64,000 nucleotides of DNA from Chloroflexota bacterium (GTDB lineage: Bacteria; Chloroflexota; UBA11872), in assembly GCA_026707285.1 (NCBI GenBank), contig JAPOXD010000053.1, forward strand, positions 1 through 64,000. The letters run 5' to 3'. The notes below the pieces were generated by a model. The model searched no databases, had not been told where the DNA came from, and saw only the letters and a list, made by a program, of their open reading frames with translations. A program made the translations under genes and the position numbers. Shown here in pieces: positions 16,615-25,928 of this stretch. Positions within the stretch are counted from its first letter, which is position 1. Every line of letters begins with the position of its first letter.

Positions 16615-16831
16615 TTCACGGCTTTGTTCCTTGACGGCCAAGGTGTCTAGGCGAGAGTGCAGGGGCGTTCGCGGCGGTCAGTTTACTCAAAATGAGAAGC
16701 GGTAGCGGTTGAGAGGAAGCAATTGCTGGACATCGCCTTGACGCATCGGGGACGGGACGGGCGAGATTGGCAGGTCGGCAGGAGCACCGTGCGGGTACCC
16801 TACAGTCTGTGTGGCCTCTGAATCCTTCGGC

Positions 16832-18520
16832 ATGAGCAGCCTCACCGGCGCCGTGTGGGACATTCGCCGCCGCGCGCCGAAGGAGCTGTTTGCGCGGCTG
16901 GAGGACGTGCCGGCGCTCGCGGTGCAGCTGCTGCACAACCGGGGCTACGCCGACGAGGCGGCGATTCGGGAGTTCTTGGACGGCCCGTTGCCGCCGCACG
17001 ATCCCTACCTCTTGGACGGCATGGACGCGGCGGTGGCCCGCGTGACGCAGGCGCTCGCGCAGGGAGAGCGCGTCTACGTGTATGGCGACTACGACGTCGA
17101 CGGCGTCACCGGCACCGCGCTGCTGCTGGAAACCTTCGAAATGCTCGGCGCGGCGGCCACGCCCTACATCCCGGAGCGGCTGGCCGAGGGCTACGGCCTC
17201 AACCACGACGCGATCGACGCGATCGGCGCGCAGGGTCCCGGACTCATGGTGACGGTGGACTGCGGGATCGGCAGCGCCGACGAGATTGCGCGCGCGCGGT
17301 CGCACGGGATCGACACCATCGTCACCGACCACCACCCGGGCGACGGCGCCGATAACGGCGCGGCGGCGGTGCTGAATCCCAATCAACCAGGCGGCGCGTA
17401 TCCGTTTCCCGGGCTTTCCGGTGTGGGCGTGGCGTACAAGCTGGTGCAGGCGCTGGCGGAAGAGATGCCGGAGCGGCTGCCGTATCCCGAAGAGTTTCTC
17501 GATCTCGTGGCCCTGGGGACCGTGGCGGACATGGCGCCGCTGCGGGACGAAAACCGCACGTTCGTGGCCGAGGGTCTCGAAGCGCTGCGACAAACCCGGC
17601 GCCGCGGGCTGCACGCGCTCGGCGAGATCGCCCGACGCCCCGTCTCACGCGTGGGCGCAGCGGACATCGCCTTCGGCTACGCACCGCGGCTCAATGCCGC
17701 CGGGCGCCTGGCGCGCGCCGATCTGGCGCTGCAGTTGCTTCGAGCCGGCCATTCGGTCGAGGCCGAGTCGCTGGCGCACGAGCTCGACAATCTCAACATC
17801 GAGCGCCGCCGACTGACCCAACTGGTGATCGACGCGGCGGCGGCGCAGATCGACTCGGCGGAGCCGCTGGTCTTCGCGATCGGCGACGAGTTTCCGCTGG
17901 GCGTCGTCGGGTTGGCCGCCGGCCGCCTGGTGGAACAGACGGGGCTGCCCGCGTTCGTGGGGGCGCACGTGAACGGAATGGTGCGCGGATCGGCGCGGGC
18001 GCCGGACGGCGTGGTGCTCGCCGAGGTCCTGGGAACGCAGGCGAATCTGCTCGACGCCTGGGGCGGGCATGCTCAGGCGGCGGGGTTCTCCGTGCGGCCC
18101 GAGCGCGTGGATGCGCTGCGCGACGGTCTGGTTCAGGAGCTGGAGCGAGCGGGCGTCCAGGCGCCGGCGGAGCCGCGATTGGACGCTGACTGCCGCGTCT
18201 ACCCGCGAACCGTGACCTGGGAGACCTATGAGTTGACCCAGCAGCTGGGACCGTTCGGCGAGGCGCATGCCGAACCGCGCTTCGTGGTGGAAAATGTGGC
18301 CATCGACGAAACCCGGGTCGTGGGCTCGACGCATCTCGTGCTGCGCTTTGCGGAGCTGGGCGCGGATGTGGAGGGCATCTGGTTCGGACAGGCGGATCTG
18401 CGCCACGAGATTCCGCCGGGCCGGCGCTGCGACGTGGCGTTCCGTCTGAACCTGCGAACGTTCAACGACGAGACGCGGCTGCAAATGCTCATCGACGACA
18501 TCCGCCACTCGGCGGCCTAG
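16832..18520 (+). CDS. recJ: Single-stranded-DNA exonuclease RecJ
   Basis: RecJ degrades single-stranded DNA 5'-3' in recombination and mismatch or base-excision repair. The DHH domain shows YVYGDYDVDGVTGTA and the VTDHHPGDG motif that gives the family its name. Later come NAAGRLARADLAL and the DHHA1 glycine motif GGHAQAAGFSV, then an OB-like C-terminal domain. The length of about 562 aa is standard. ATG 16832 is preferred to an in-frame GTG at 16811. The next gene, the (p)ppGpp synthetase, follows after 12 bp, so the two probably form an operon; recJ-relA adjacency is seen in several bacteria. Confidence 0.93.
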   Translation: MSSLTGAVWDIRRRAPKELFARLEDVPALAVQLLHNRGYADEAAIREFLDGPLPPHDPYLLDGMDAAVARVTQALAQGERVYVYGDYDVDGVTGTALLLETFEMLGAAATPYIPERLAEGYGLNHDAIDAIGAQGPGLMVTVDCGIGSADEIARARSHGIDTIVTDHHPGDGADNGAAAVLNPNQPGGAYPFPGLSGVGVAYKLVQALAEEMPERLPYPEEFLDLVALGTVADMAPLRDENRTFVAEGLEALRQTRRRGLHALGEIARRPVSRVGAADIAFGYAPRLNAAGRLARADLALQLLRAGHSVEAESLAHELDNLNIERRRLTQLVIDAAAAQIDSAEPLVFAIGDEFPLGVVGLAAGRLVEQTGLPAFVGAHVNGMVRGSARAPDGVVLAEVLGTQANLLDAWGGHAQAAGFSVRPERVDALRDGLVQELERAGVQAPAEPRLDADCRVYPRTVTWETYELTQQLGPFGEAHAEPRFVVENVAIDETRVVGSTHLVLRFAELGADVEGIWFGQADLRHEIPPGRRCDVAFRLNLRTFNDETRLQMLIDDIRHSAA

Positions 18521-18532
18521 CGGAGGCGTCGG

Positions 18533-20929
18533 ATGCCAGTTTCAGTGACGGCCACGCTGGCGCCGATGGTGAGCGCGGACACGCCCGCGCTGGCCATCGA
18601 CGAGCTGCTGGAGCGGGTCGCCGCCTACACGCCCGCCGACGATCAGCCCGAGGCCGGCGAGCTCATCCGCCGCGCCTACGCCGCCGCCGAGCGGGCGCAC
18701 GCGCCGCAGAAACGGCTATCCGGCGAGCCCTACATCCAGCACGTGCTGGCGGTGGCCATGCTGGTGGCCGATCTTCACCTCGACGCGGACACGGTTGCGG
18801 CAGGTCTGCTGCACGACGCGGTCGAGGACACCAGCCTGAGCCTGGACGTGATCCGGCGGCAGTTCGGGAGCGGGGTGGCCGAACTGGTCGATGGGGTGAC
18901 CAAGCTGGAGCGCGTCACCGTGGCGAGCCTGGACGAACAGCAGGCGCAAAACCTGCGCAAGGTGCTGCTGGCCATGGCGCGCGACGTGCGCGTGGTGCTG
19001 ATCAAGCTCGCCGACCGGCTGCACAACGTGCGCACCGCCTGGGTGTATTCGGCCGAGAAGCGCGCCCGGTATGGGGAGGAAACACTCGAGATTTTCGCGC
19101 CCCTGGCCGGGCGCCTGGGCATCGAGGAATGGCGCTGGCAGTTGGAGGACTACGCGCTCAAGCTGCTGGACCCCGATCGCTACCGCGACCTGGCCCGCTG
19201 GCTGCTGGCCGAGCGGCGCGCGCGCGAGGCCGCCATCGCCGAGGTTCAGGAGCAACTGCGCCACGGCCTGGACGACGCCGGAATCGACGCCCACATCCAG
19301 AGCCGGGTCAAGCACATTTACAGCATCGAGCGAAAGATCCGGCGCAAGGGCGCCGACCGCGAGTCGATCTACGACATTCTGGCGATCCGCGTGATCGTGA
19401 ACTCCCAGCAGGACTGCTATGGCGCGCTGGGCGTGGTGCACGGGGCCTGGCGCCATATCCCGGTCGAGTTCGACGACTACATCTCGGCGCCCAAGGAAAA
19501 CGGCTACCAGTCGCTGCATACCGCCGTGCTGGGGCCCGACGGCAAGCCGGTCGAAGTGCAGATCCGCACCCGCGAGATGCACCAAAACGCGGAGTACGGC
19601 GTGGCGGCGCACTGGCGCTACAAGGAGGGCGGCCCGCTTGGGCCCGAGGCCTTCTTGGACAAGCTGGCCTGGATCCGGCAGATCCTGAGCTGGCAGGAGG
19701 ACGGCGACTCGGCGGGGGCATTCGTGGACGCCGTCAAGACCGACTTCTTCAGCGACACCGTGTTCGTGTTCACGCCGAAGGGCGAGGTCAAGGACTTTCC
19801 CATCGGCAGCACGCCGCTGGACTTCGCCTATCGCATCCATAGCGACGTGGGCCACTCCTGCATCGGGGCCAAGGTGAACCGCCGCCTGGTACCGCTGGAC
19901 CACGAGCTGGAAAACGGCGACGTGGTGGAGATTCTGACCAGCACCAGCAGCAAGGGGCCGAGCCGGGCGTGGCTGTCGCAGGTGCGCACGGCGCATGCCC
20001 GCGACAAGATTCGCCGCTGGTTCAAGCGGCACGAAAAGGCCGAGAACGTCGTCTCGGGCCGCGCGCTGCTCGACCGGGAGCTGCGGCGCGTGGGCCAGGG
20101 CGGGGTCGCGAACGTGCCGGACGCCGACCTGAAGGCGATCGCCACCTCGCTGGGCTACTTGGACGTCGAGAGCCTGCTGGCCGGCGTCGGCTACGGCGCC
20201 ACCACGGTGCACCAGGTCGTGACACGGCTGCGGCTCACCCCGGAGGTGGCGGAGCCGGAGCTGCCGGAAACGCTGGAGCCGGACGAGCGGCGCGAGGTGC
20301 AGCCGTTGGTCAACGTGCTGGGCGCGGGCAATCTGCTCACGCGCGTGGCGGCCTGCTGCCATCCGCTGCCGGGGGACGACATCGTGGGCTTCATCACCCG
20401 CGGCCACGGGGTCAGCATCCACCGCCGCAACTGCGCCAACGTGCGCAACGTGTCAGAGCCCGAGCGCCTCGTGCCCGTGTCCTGGGCCGACCGGCTGGTC
20501 GAGACGGATACCGACCTGCCCGTCCGACTGGCGAGTTGCTGCACGCCGAGGCTCGGCCGACGCATCGAAGGCGTGGCCAAGAACGGCGCGGTGGAGGTGC
20601 ACCGGCGCACTTGCCGCGAGCTGGCCGGCGAGACCGACCCCCGCGTGCCGGTGCGCTGGATCGAGGACGACACGCAAAGCCTGCCGGTCAGCATCCGCGT
20701 GGTGGCGCACGACCGCGAAGGGCTGACGCACGACATCACCGGCATCATCCGGGAAGAGGGACTCAACATTGCCACCATGTCGGTGCGCACCAACCGGCGG
20801 CACGAGGCCACCTTCCGGCTCACCGTGGCGCTGCGCAGCGTGGCCCAGCTGGCCCGGCTGCTGCGGCGCATCGAGACCGTCCGCGGCGTGGTCGCGGTCT
20901 CGCGCGAAGGTGCGCGGGCGCGGCAATAG
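18533..20929 (+). CDS. relA: (p)ppGpp synthetase/hydrolase with doubled zinc module
   Basis: This 798-aa RelA/SpoT homologue makes and breaks the alarmone (p)ppGpp. The hydrolase HD site is intact (His70, His94-Asp95 in LLHDAVEDT). The synthetase has Asp280 (YDILAIR), the KENGYQSLHT loop and Glu340 in EVQIRT, so it is probably bifunctional. A TGS domain (about 405-465) and a C-terminal ACT domain follow. Unusually, the CC/zinc-finger module occurs twice: Cys608-Cys609-His630-Cys634 and Cys669-Cys670-His690-Cys694, offset by about 60 residues. GGAGG at 18522-18526 lies 6 nt before ATG 18533. Confidence 0.93.
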   Translation: MPVSVTATLAPMVSADTPALAIDELLERVAAYTPADDQPEAGELIRRAYAAAERAHAPQKRLSGEPYIQHVLAVAMLVADLHLDADTVAAGLLHDAVEDTSLSLDVIRRQFGSGVAELVDGVTKLERVTVASLDEQQAQNLRKVLLAMARDVRVVLIKLADRLHNVRTAWVYSAEKRARYGEETLEIFAPLAGRLGIEEWRWQLEDYALKLLDPDRYRDLARWLLAERRAREAAIAEVQEQLRHGLDDAGIDAHIQSRVKHIYSIERKIRRKGADRESIYDILAIRVIVNSQQDCYGALGVVHGAWRHIPVEFDDYISAPKENGYQSLHTAVLGPDGKPVEVQIRTREMHQNAEYGVAAHWRYKEGGPLGPEAFLDKLAWIRQILSWQEDGDSAGAFVDAVKTDFFSDTVFVFTPKGEVKDFPIGSTPLDFAYRIHSDVGHSCIGAKVNRRLVPLDHELENGDVVEILTSTSSKGPSRAWLSQVRTAHARDKIRRWFKRHEKAENVVSGRALLDRELRRVGQGGVANVPDADLKAIATSLGYLDVESLLAGVGYGATTVHQVVTRLRLTPEVAEPELPETLEPDERREVQPLVNVLGAGNLLTRVAACCHPLPGDDIVGFITRGHGVSIHRRNCANVRNVSEPERLVPVSWADRLVETDTDLPVRLASCCTPRLGRRIEGVAKNGAVEVHRRTCRELAGETDPRVPVRWIEDDTQSLPVSIRVVAHDREGLTHDITGIIREEGLNIATMSVRTNRRHEATFRLTVALRSVAQLARLLRRIETVRGVVAVSREGARARQ

Positions 20930-20942
20930 CCACGCCCCTGGA

Positions 20943-20960
20943 CCCCGGCTTTCGCCGGGG
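20943..20960. repeat. GC hairpin, family D
   Basis: CCCCGGC-TTTC-GCCGGGG forms a perfect 7-bp stem 14 bp after the relA stop. No T-tract follows. The flanks TGGA and TGACG are of the kind seen in dispersed genomic repeats; it could also slow transcription at the operon end. Confidence 0.5.
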
Positions 20961-21058
20961 TGACGAGGTGTGGCCCTGAGCGGTGCGACGGCCGTCATTT
21001 CGCGCGGGGTACCGTAAGCGGAGTCCGACGAGCGACGCACCACACCACTGGAGAAGAC

Positions 21059-21961
21059 ATGGCGAATCAACTGGCGACCGCGACGTTGGGGCGAACGGGT
21101 CTGGAAGTGACGCGCCTCGGTTATGGCGCGATGGAGATTCGCGGAGGGCCGCGCGGGCGCGCCACCTCCGACGCCGAGGCGGAGGCCATTCTCAGGGCTG
21201 TGCTCGACGCCGGGATTACCTATATCGACACGTCCAACGACTACGGGCGGAGCGAGGAGCTGATCGGCCGGTTCATCTCCGACCGGCGGGACGAGTATTT
21301 GCTGGCCACCAAGTGTGGCTGCGTGGGACCCGCCGGCGGTCAGCACGTCTGGACGCGCGAGAACCTGATGCGCGGGCTGGAGCAGAGCTTGGAGCTTCTG
21401 CGCACCGACTACGTCGACGTGATGCAGTTGCACGGCGCCTCCGTCGAGGAGTCCGAGCGCGAGGGCGTGGTGGACACGCTGAACGCCATGCGCGAGCAGG
21501 GCAAGGTGCGGCACATCGCGACGTCGACCTCGGTGCCGAACCTGCCGACGTTCATCGAGTGGGGGTCGTTCGATCTCTTCCAGATCCCTTATTCGGCGCT
21601 GAACCGCGAGCACGAGGCGTGGATCAGCAAGTCGGCTGAAGCCGGGATCGGGACCGTGATCCGCGGGGGCGTGCAAAAGGGTGAGCCCGGCGAAGGCGGC
21701 GGCCGGGCCGACGCCTGGGACAAGTTCGAGCGGGCCAATCTGGACGAGCTGCGCGCCGAAGGCGAGAGCCGCACGGCCTTCATGCTGCGCTACACGCTGA
21801 GCCACCCGGACGTGCACACGATCATCGTGGGCACGAAGAACCCGGCCCACCTGCAGGAAAACCTGGAGACCGAGCGGCGCGGTCCGTTGGCCCCGGATGT
21901 CTACGCCGAGGCGAAGCGCCGGCTGGATGCCATCGGCGAGTCGCCCCAGAGTGCGGGATAG
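21059..21961 (+). CDS. Aldo/keto reductase
   Basis: This 300-aa NADPH-dependent oxidoreductase is of the AKR TIM-barrel superfamily. The catalytic tetrad can be read: Asp in YIDTSNDYG with Tyr three residues later, Lys in LLATKCG, and His in MQLHGAS. The C-terminal part holds the TIIVGTKNPAHLQENL cofactor-binding motif. The substrate is unknown. The frame is open back to 20960, but ATG 21059 preceded by GGAGAAG gives the family N-terminus. Confidence 0.88.
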   Translation: MANQLATATLGRTGLEVTRLGYGAMEIRGGPRGRATSDAEAEAILRAVLDAGITYIDTSNDYGRSEELIGRFISDRRDEYLLATKCGCVGPAGGQHVWTRENLMRGLEQSLELLRTDYVDVMQLHGASVEESEREGVVDTLNAMREQGKVRHIATSTSVPNLPTFIEWGSFDLFQIPYSALNREHEAWISKSAEAGIGTVIRGGVQKGEPGEGGGRADAWDKFERANLDELRAEGESRTAFMLRYTLSHPDVHTIIVGTKNPAHLQENLETERRGPLAPDVYAEAKRRLDAIGESPQSAG

Positions 21962-21987
21962 GTAGCGCCGGGGTCGCCGCCCGGTGG

Positions 21988-22009
21988 CCCAGGCTGCGTG
22001 CAGCCTGGG
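21988..22009. repeat. Dispersed palindrome family E, copy 1
   Basis: The arms CCCAGGCTGC and GCAGCCTGGG are separated by GT. Relatives with CCCGGG-type arms are at 23545-23566 and 63044-63065, all in spacers and all followed by a GAG. Confidence 0.75.
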
Positions 22010-22129
22010 GAGCACGTGGGCTGCAACCGATCGATATGGAACAGGCGTAGAGACTCCATAGAACGCACGGCGGCTGGGGTCACGGGGCTATGGTGGTCCG
22101 TACCAGCCGATCGACAGAGTCGTGAGCGA

Positions 22130-23086
22130 ATGGGCACCGACGAAGGCTTCGCGGAGGCGCTGCGCGCCGGCGATATCGAGGCTGTCAGGAGCTTCCCGAA
22201 GACCGACCTTCACGCGCACGGGTACATCAGCGCCCGCATCGAGAGCCTCGAGCGACGGCTTGGGCACGCGCTGCTGAGGCCTCCGCGCCGCATGAATGGC
22301 CTGGGGGAGTTTCAGGAGTACCTGCGGGTGGCCATTGACCCCTACGTCGGCACCATTGAAGGCGCGGAGCTCGCGGCTCAGGTGGCCGTCGCCGACGCCA
22401 TCGACGACGGCGTGTCTGTGTTCGAGATGAGCTTCGATATCTGGCCCGCGCCCCTCTACCCGGACGGCCTCGACGGCCATGTCCGCTTCATTCGATCACT
22501 GGTGGAGCAATGCCAAGACCGCATTCGGCTGCGGCCGGAGCTCGGGATCTCGCGACGCTACGCGTCCAATGCCGCACTCATGGGCCATGCCGCCGAGGCC
22601 GTCGCGTCCGCGTTCTTTACCTCAATCGATCTCTACAGCACCGAGGACGCCTGCGCCCCCGAGGATGTGCAGCCGCTCTACGCGCAGGCGCGCGCCCAGG
22701 GAATGATGCTCAAGGCGCACGTGGGCGAGTTCGGCAGCGCCGAAGACGTCCGCCGGACGGTCGAGGTGTTGGACCTCGACGAGGTGCAGCACGGCATCGC
22801 CGCCGCCGACAGCCCCGACGTCATGCGGTGGCTCGCCGAGAGGGGCGTGCGGCTCAATGTCTGTCCCACCAGCAACGTGATGCTGGGCGTGGTGGGAGAC
22901 CTCGCGGGCCATCCGATCCGCCGGCTCCACGACCACGGCGTCGCGGTGACGGTGAACTCGGACGACCTCACGGTGTTCGGGCAAAGCGTCTCTGACGAAT
23001 ACCTGAACCTAATCCGGGCTGGAGTGTTCACGGCCGGGGAGCTGGACGGTATTCGCGTGGCGGCGCTCGCCAGCCGCAGCAGTTAG
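22130..23086 (+). CDS. Adenosine/adenine deaminase-like hydrolase
   Basis: This 318-aa member of the adenosine deaminase superfamily has a TIM barrel with one zinc ion. The zinc site is visible in order: TDLHAHG (His-x-His), LKAHVGEFG (His and catalytic Glu, matching HAGE of ADA), DEVQHGIAAA (His) and VTVNSDDLTVFG (Asp pair, matching NTDDP). CPTSNVMLG is also an ADA landmark. It probably deaminates a purine base or nucleoside, though other amines are possible. ATG 22130 begins just before the domain; the upstream extension to 21998 covers a repeat and is unlikely. Confidence 0.82.
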   Translation: MGTDEGFAEALRAGDIEAVRSFPKTDLHAHGYISARIESLERRLGHALLRPPRRMNGLGEFQEYLRVAIDPYVGTIEGAELAAQVAVADAIDDGVSVFEMSFDIWPAPLYPDGLDGHVRFIRSLVEQCQDRIRLRPELGISRRYASNAALMGHAAEAVASAFFTSIDLYSTEDACAPEDVQPLYAQARAQGMMLKAHVGEFGSAEDVRRTVEVLDLDEVQHGIAAADSPDVMRWLAERGVRLNVCPTSNVMLGVVGDLAGHPIRRLHDHGVAVTVNSDDLTVFGQSVSDEYLNLIRAGVFTAGELDGIRVAALASRSS

Positions 23087-23135
23087 ACGCGCTGAATTAC
23101 GACCATCTCCAACGGCAGGCGTGCGCCTCGCCGAA

Positions 23136-23507
23136 CTACGGCTTGCTCGCAGCGCGGTCGATACGTCGCTGGAGCCGGACCAGGAACCCTTTGAGTTCCG
23201 GGTCCTGCGTGAGGCAAAGGGCGTGATGCGCGCTGGTGGTGGCCTCCGCGTGAGAGCCGGTTTTGAACAGGCTGCTAGCCAGCCAGGCGTACGCCTCAGC
23301 CTCTAAACCCGGATCGATGCCGAGTGCGAGCGCTTTCCGGTAGTGGGGGATCGCCTGGGCTTCTCGACCGTTATTGTCGTGGAAGAGGGCAAGGTCGTAG
23401 TGGGCGCGAGCCTTCGCCTTCGTTGTCGTCGCCTGGTCCAGCGCGGCGGTCAGCGAACCGAGGCTCCGGCGCTTTGGCAACTGCTTCTCCAACGTCGGAG
23501 ACTCCAC
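23136..23507 (-). CDS. Small TPR-repeat protein
   Basis: This 123-aa protein is mostly helical and contains about two tetratricopeptide-like repeats. The clearest reads ALFHDNNGREAQAIPHYRKAL, followed by AYAWLASSLFKTGSHAEATTSAHHAL. It has no signal peptide or membrane segment. The family is common as a small stand-alone protein of unknown role, presumably a protein-protein adaptor. The start is GTG 23507. Confidence 0.65.
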   Translation of the reverse strand: MESPTLEKQLPKRRSLGSLTAALDQATTTKAKARAHYDLALFHDNNGREAQAIPHYRKALALGIDPGLEAEAYAWLASSLFKTGSHAEATTSAHHALCLTQDPELKGFLVRLQRRIDRAASKP

Positions 23508-23544
23508 TCCTCGTCACATTATTCGTGAAGCAGGTCCCCGGCAC

Positions 23545-23566
23545 CCCGGGCTGCGGGCAGCCCGGG
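23545..23566. repeat. Dispersed palindrome family E, copy 2
   Basis: CCCGGGCTGC and GCAGCCCGGG are separated by GG, a perfect 10-bp stem in the spacer upstream of the TPR gene. Confidence 0.75.
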
Positions 23567-23644
23567 AGACAATCTGCGGCTCACGCCGTCGCGGACGCGC
23601 GCTCCGGGCTGCCAATGCTGACGCTCGACGCAAAGACGGTCTCG

Positions 23645-24505
23645 CTACCCGGCGCCAGGCGACTCTGAAGGGGCGGCCCGGGTCGACTCGTCCTCGCCGT
23701 GCAGCCAGCGGAGGCCGCCCGGCCAGCCGCGCATGGACTGCTCCAGGATCGAGCGGGTGTAGGGGTTGAGTCCGCTGACCGTGAAGTCGTAGCGGTCGGC
23801 CTCCCACACGAGGTAGTTCACGATGGCCACGCCCAAGAACTGCGCCGCCGAGCCGTAGCCGCCGTGGAGCCGCCGGTGGGCGGCGATGAGCGGCGGGTCG
23901 TGCTGGAGCTCCCAAGCCGACGCCGGCCTGCCGTCTTGGTGGCGATAGACGACTCCGTTCACGACGTCGACACAGCCCCACTGTCCCTGGCGCAGCGCCT
24001 CAACGATCACATGGCCGCTGTAGGCCGCCTCGGTGTTGAACAGGCAAACCAGCCTGGCCGGCAATCCGGCGACCTGGCATAGGACGCAGCCAACACGGGA
24101 CAAATCGGTGCACCAGTCAGTGCCCCGCTCGACGATGGCCTCCTCGTGGCCGCCCAGCAGGAAGTCGTCGAGACTCAGATCGTCGGCGGCCTCTGCAATG
24201 TCGGCGCACCACCGGACTATGCCGTCGACGATTTCCTCCGGGTCCGTGGCGCCGGCGGTCGCCGCGCGCAGGAACCGCTCCAACTCGGGACGTGATCCGG
24301 GACGATAGCGCGACGTGGTAGGCGTGTAGGACCCATAGAGGTAGTCGGCCGTCGCCGCGTGAAGCCGGATCATGCGTTGCGACAGCACCCGGTCGACCGA
24401 TCCGGCGGCGTGAGCGTCGCCGGCCAGCATGACCTGGTAGGCCGGACCGAACTGGTCTTCGCCGACATATTCGGCGATTTCCGGTGGCATGTCGGGCGTG
24501 GGCAT
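23645..24505 (-). CDS. Transglutaminase-like protein
   Basis: This protein of about 286 aa has a transglutaminase-like core (papain-type fold). The presumed triad is Cys in GTDWCTDLSRVGC, His in AYSGHVIVEAL and Asp in WGCVDVVNG. This Cys/His/Asp order and the AGLPARLV strand are typical. Such bacterial proteins are mostly proteases, deamidases or of unknown activity. ATG 24505 (MPTPDM) is preferred; a TTG at 24577 would add 24 residues. It lies downstream of the alpha/beta hydrolase on the same strand. Confidence 0.7.
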   Translation of the reverse strand: MPTPDMPPEIAEYVGEDQFGPAYQVMLAGDAHAAGSVDRVLSQRMIRLHAATADYLYGSYTPTTSRYRPGSRPELERFLRAATAGATDPEEIVDGIVRWCADIAEAADDLSLDDFLLGGHEEAIVERGTDWCTDLSRVGCVLCQVAGLPARLVCLFNTEAAYSGHVIVEALRQGQWGCVDVVNGVVYRHQDGRPASAWELQHDPPLIAAHRRLHGGYGSAAQFLGVAIVNYLVWEADRYDFTVSGLNPYTRSILEQSMRGWPGGLRWLHGEDESTRAAPSESPGAG

Positions 24506-24586
24506 GAGTCGAGATGTCGCGGCAGCCGTTTGGTGAGCAAGTCTATGCCGCGCCTGCGCCGAGAGCCTGTCGTCCAATTTGGCAGG

Positions 24587-25462
24587 CTAGGCGCTCGCGG
24601 TCAGGAACTTCCGCAGCGTGCAACGCGTGGCTTCCGGCCGCTCGATCCACGGCTCGTGTCCGGCGCGGGCAATGGTGACGTGACAACCCGCCGGCAGCAG
24701 CGCGGCAAGCTGGGCCCGCGCCCATTGAGGGCGTGGGTCGCCTTCGCCGTCCAGGACCAGCGTGGGGACTGCAGTACGACGGACCTGCGCCCGCAGCTCC
24801 CCGGTTTCCTCGAGGCGATTCGCCTCGGCGCCGAGGGCGGCGTTGAGGGCGAAGTTGACGGGGAATCGGTCATGGCGGGGAGTCTGTTTGACCTGAGTCA
24901 CGTCGAAATATTCGGTCCTGGCCAGCAGCTCGGAGCGCTCGGCGTTGATGCGCGCGAGGTCTGGTTCGGAAGCGATGGCTCGTCGCTCATCGAGGCGACG
25001 GAGACGCTCACGGTCGCTGGGTGACAGCTTGGCCGCTCGGTTCCGCCGGTACTCGGCGTGCCAGCCAGGGTCGACGCCGGTTCCGGAGATGTAGATGAGA
25101 CCTGTGGCGCGCTCGGGGTGACGAATGGCATACATGAGGGCGAGGTCTGCGCCCCACGAGTGGCCCAAGACCGTCCACGCGTCGTAACCCCAGTGCACGC
25201 GGAGCGCTTCGAGGTCGGCCACGAAGGTGGCGATGTCGCCGGGCGGCGCGTCCTGGGACCTTCCGCACCCGCGCTGGTCGTAGCGGTGAACGGTGGCGAG
25301 GTCGTCGACCATGGCGGCGACAGGTTCGAGGTAGTCGTAGAGGCCCGGACCGCCGTGACAAAGCACAACAGGCGGTCCGCTTCCCTGGGTTGCGGTCCAC
25401 AGGGACACGCCGTTTGCGATGACGTGCCGTTCGGATGCATTCGGTGGAGTCTCGTCCGTCAC
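24587..25462 (-). CDS. Alpha/beta hydrolase, proline-iminopeptidase-like
   Basis: This protein of about 291 aa has the S33 alpha/beta-hydrolase fold. The oxyanion motif HGGPG, YDQRGCGRS and the nucleophile elbow LGHSWGAD (Ser) are present. The acid in LDGEGDPR and the His in AGHEPW complete the triad. HGGPG with DQRGCGRS is characteristic of proline iminopeptidases and relatives. The actual substrate may be an N-terminal proline peptide or a small ester. The start is GTG 25462, or TTG 25480. The hisI gene ends 25 bp upstream on the same strand. Confidence 0.82.
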   Translation of the reverse strand: MTDETPPNASERHVIANGVSLWTATQGSGPPVVLCHGGPGLYDYLEPVAAMVDDLATVHRYDQRGCGRSQDAPPGDIATFVADLEALRVHWGYDAWTVLGHSWGADLALMYAIRHPERATGLIYISGTGVDPGWHAEYRRNRAAKLSPSDRERLRRLDERRAIASEPDLARINAERSELLARTEYFDVTQVKQTPRHDRFPVNFALNAALGAEANRLEETGELRAQVRRTAVPTLVLDGEGDPRPQWARAQLAALLPAGCHVTIARAGHEPWIERPEATRCTLRKFLTASA

Positions 25463-25487
25463 ATGGTGGTCACTTGGCAAGGCCCGA

Positions 25488-25928
25488 TCAGTGTTCTCCG
25501 CGCGTCACTGGCTCCAGCCGATCGCCCACGATCCGGCGGTAGTAGCAGCTGTGCCGCGCCTCCCCGTCCTCCAGGGTGTGACAGACGCCGCCCCGGCGCA
25601 GGCGGACGAGATACAGGAGCGAGTTCTGCTCGCAGTTCACGCGCACGTCGACGATGTCCAGCTGGTTGCCGGACGTTTCGCCCTTGATCCACAGGCGGTC
25701 TCGCGAAAGGCTCCAAAACGCCGCCACGCCCTCGCGCAGGGTGTACTCAAGGGCGGCCTGGTTCACGTGCGCCAGCACCAGCACGTCGTGGGAGTCGACA
25801 TCCTGGGCCACGACCGGCAGCACCCCGTGGCCGCTGGCGGAGAAGAACCGCTCGAAATCGAGGGCGATGTCGCAGCCTTCTTCCAGCTCCTCGGCGCTGT
25901 CGAGCTCGCGTGGGTGCTTCCAGGCCAT
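25488..25928 (-). CDS. hisI: Phosphoribosyl-AMP cyclohydrolase HisI
   Basis: This 146-aa enzyme opens the adenine ring of phosphoribosyl-AMP in histidine biosynthesis (third step), using zinc. Landmarks are VLVLAHVNQAALEYTL, FWSLSRDRLWIKGETSGN, and three zinc cysteines in VNCEQN, GGVCHT and RHSCYY. ATG 25928 has GGAGG 8 nt upstream, which settles the start although the frame is open to 26174. No other his gene and no HisE domain are present, so the pathway is dispersed in this genome. Confidence 0.92.
   Translation of the reverse strand: MAWKHPRELDSAEELEEGCDIALDFERFFSASGHGVLPVVAQDVDSHDVLVLAHVNQAALEYTLREGVAAFWSLSRDRLWIKGETSGNQLDIVDVRVNCEQNSLLYLVRLRRGGVCHTLEDGEARHSCYYRRIVGDRLEPVTRGEH

Noticed and set aside
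20943-20960. Rho-independent terminator after relA
   Set aside because: The stem is perfect, but there is no T-tract and the flanks look like a dispersed repeat. No convincing intrinsic terminator was found in the window.
23136-23306. Plus-strand 61-aa frame opposite the TPR gene
   Set aside because: It has no ribosome site or domain. The minus-strand frame shows recognisable TPR helices.
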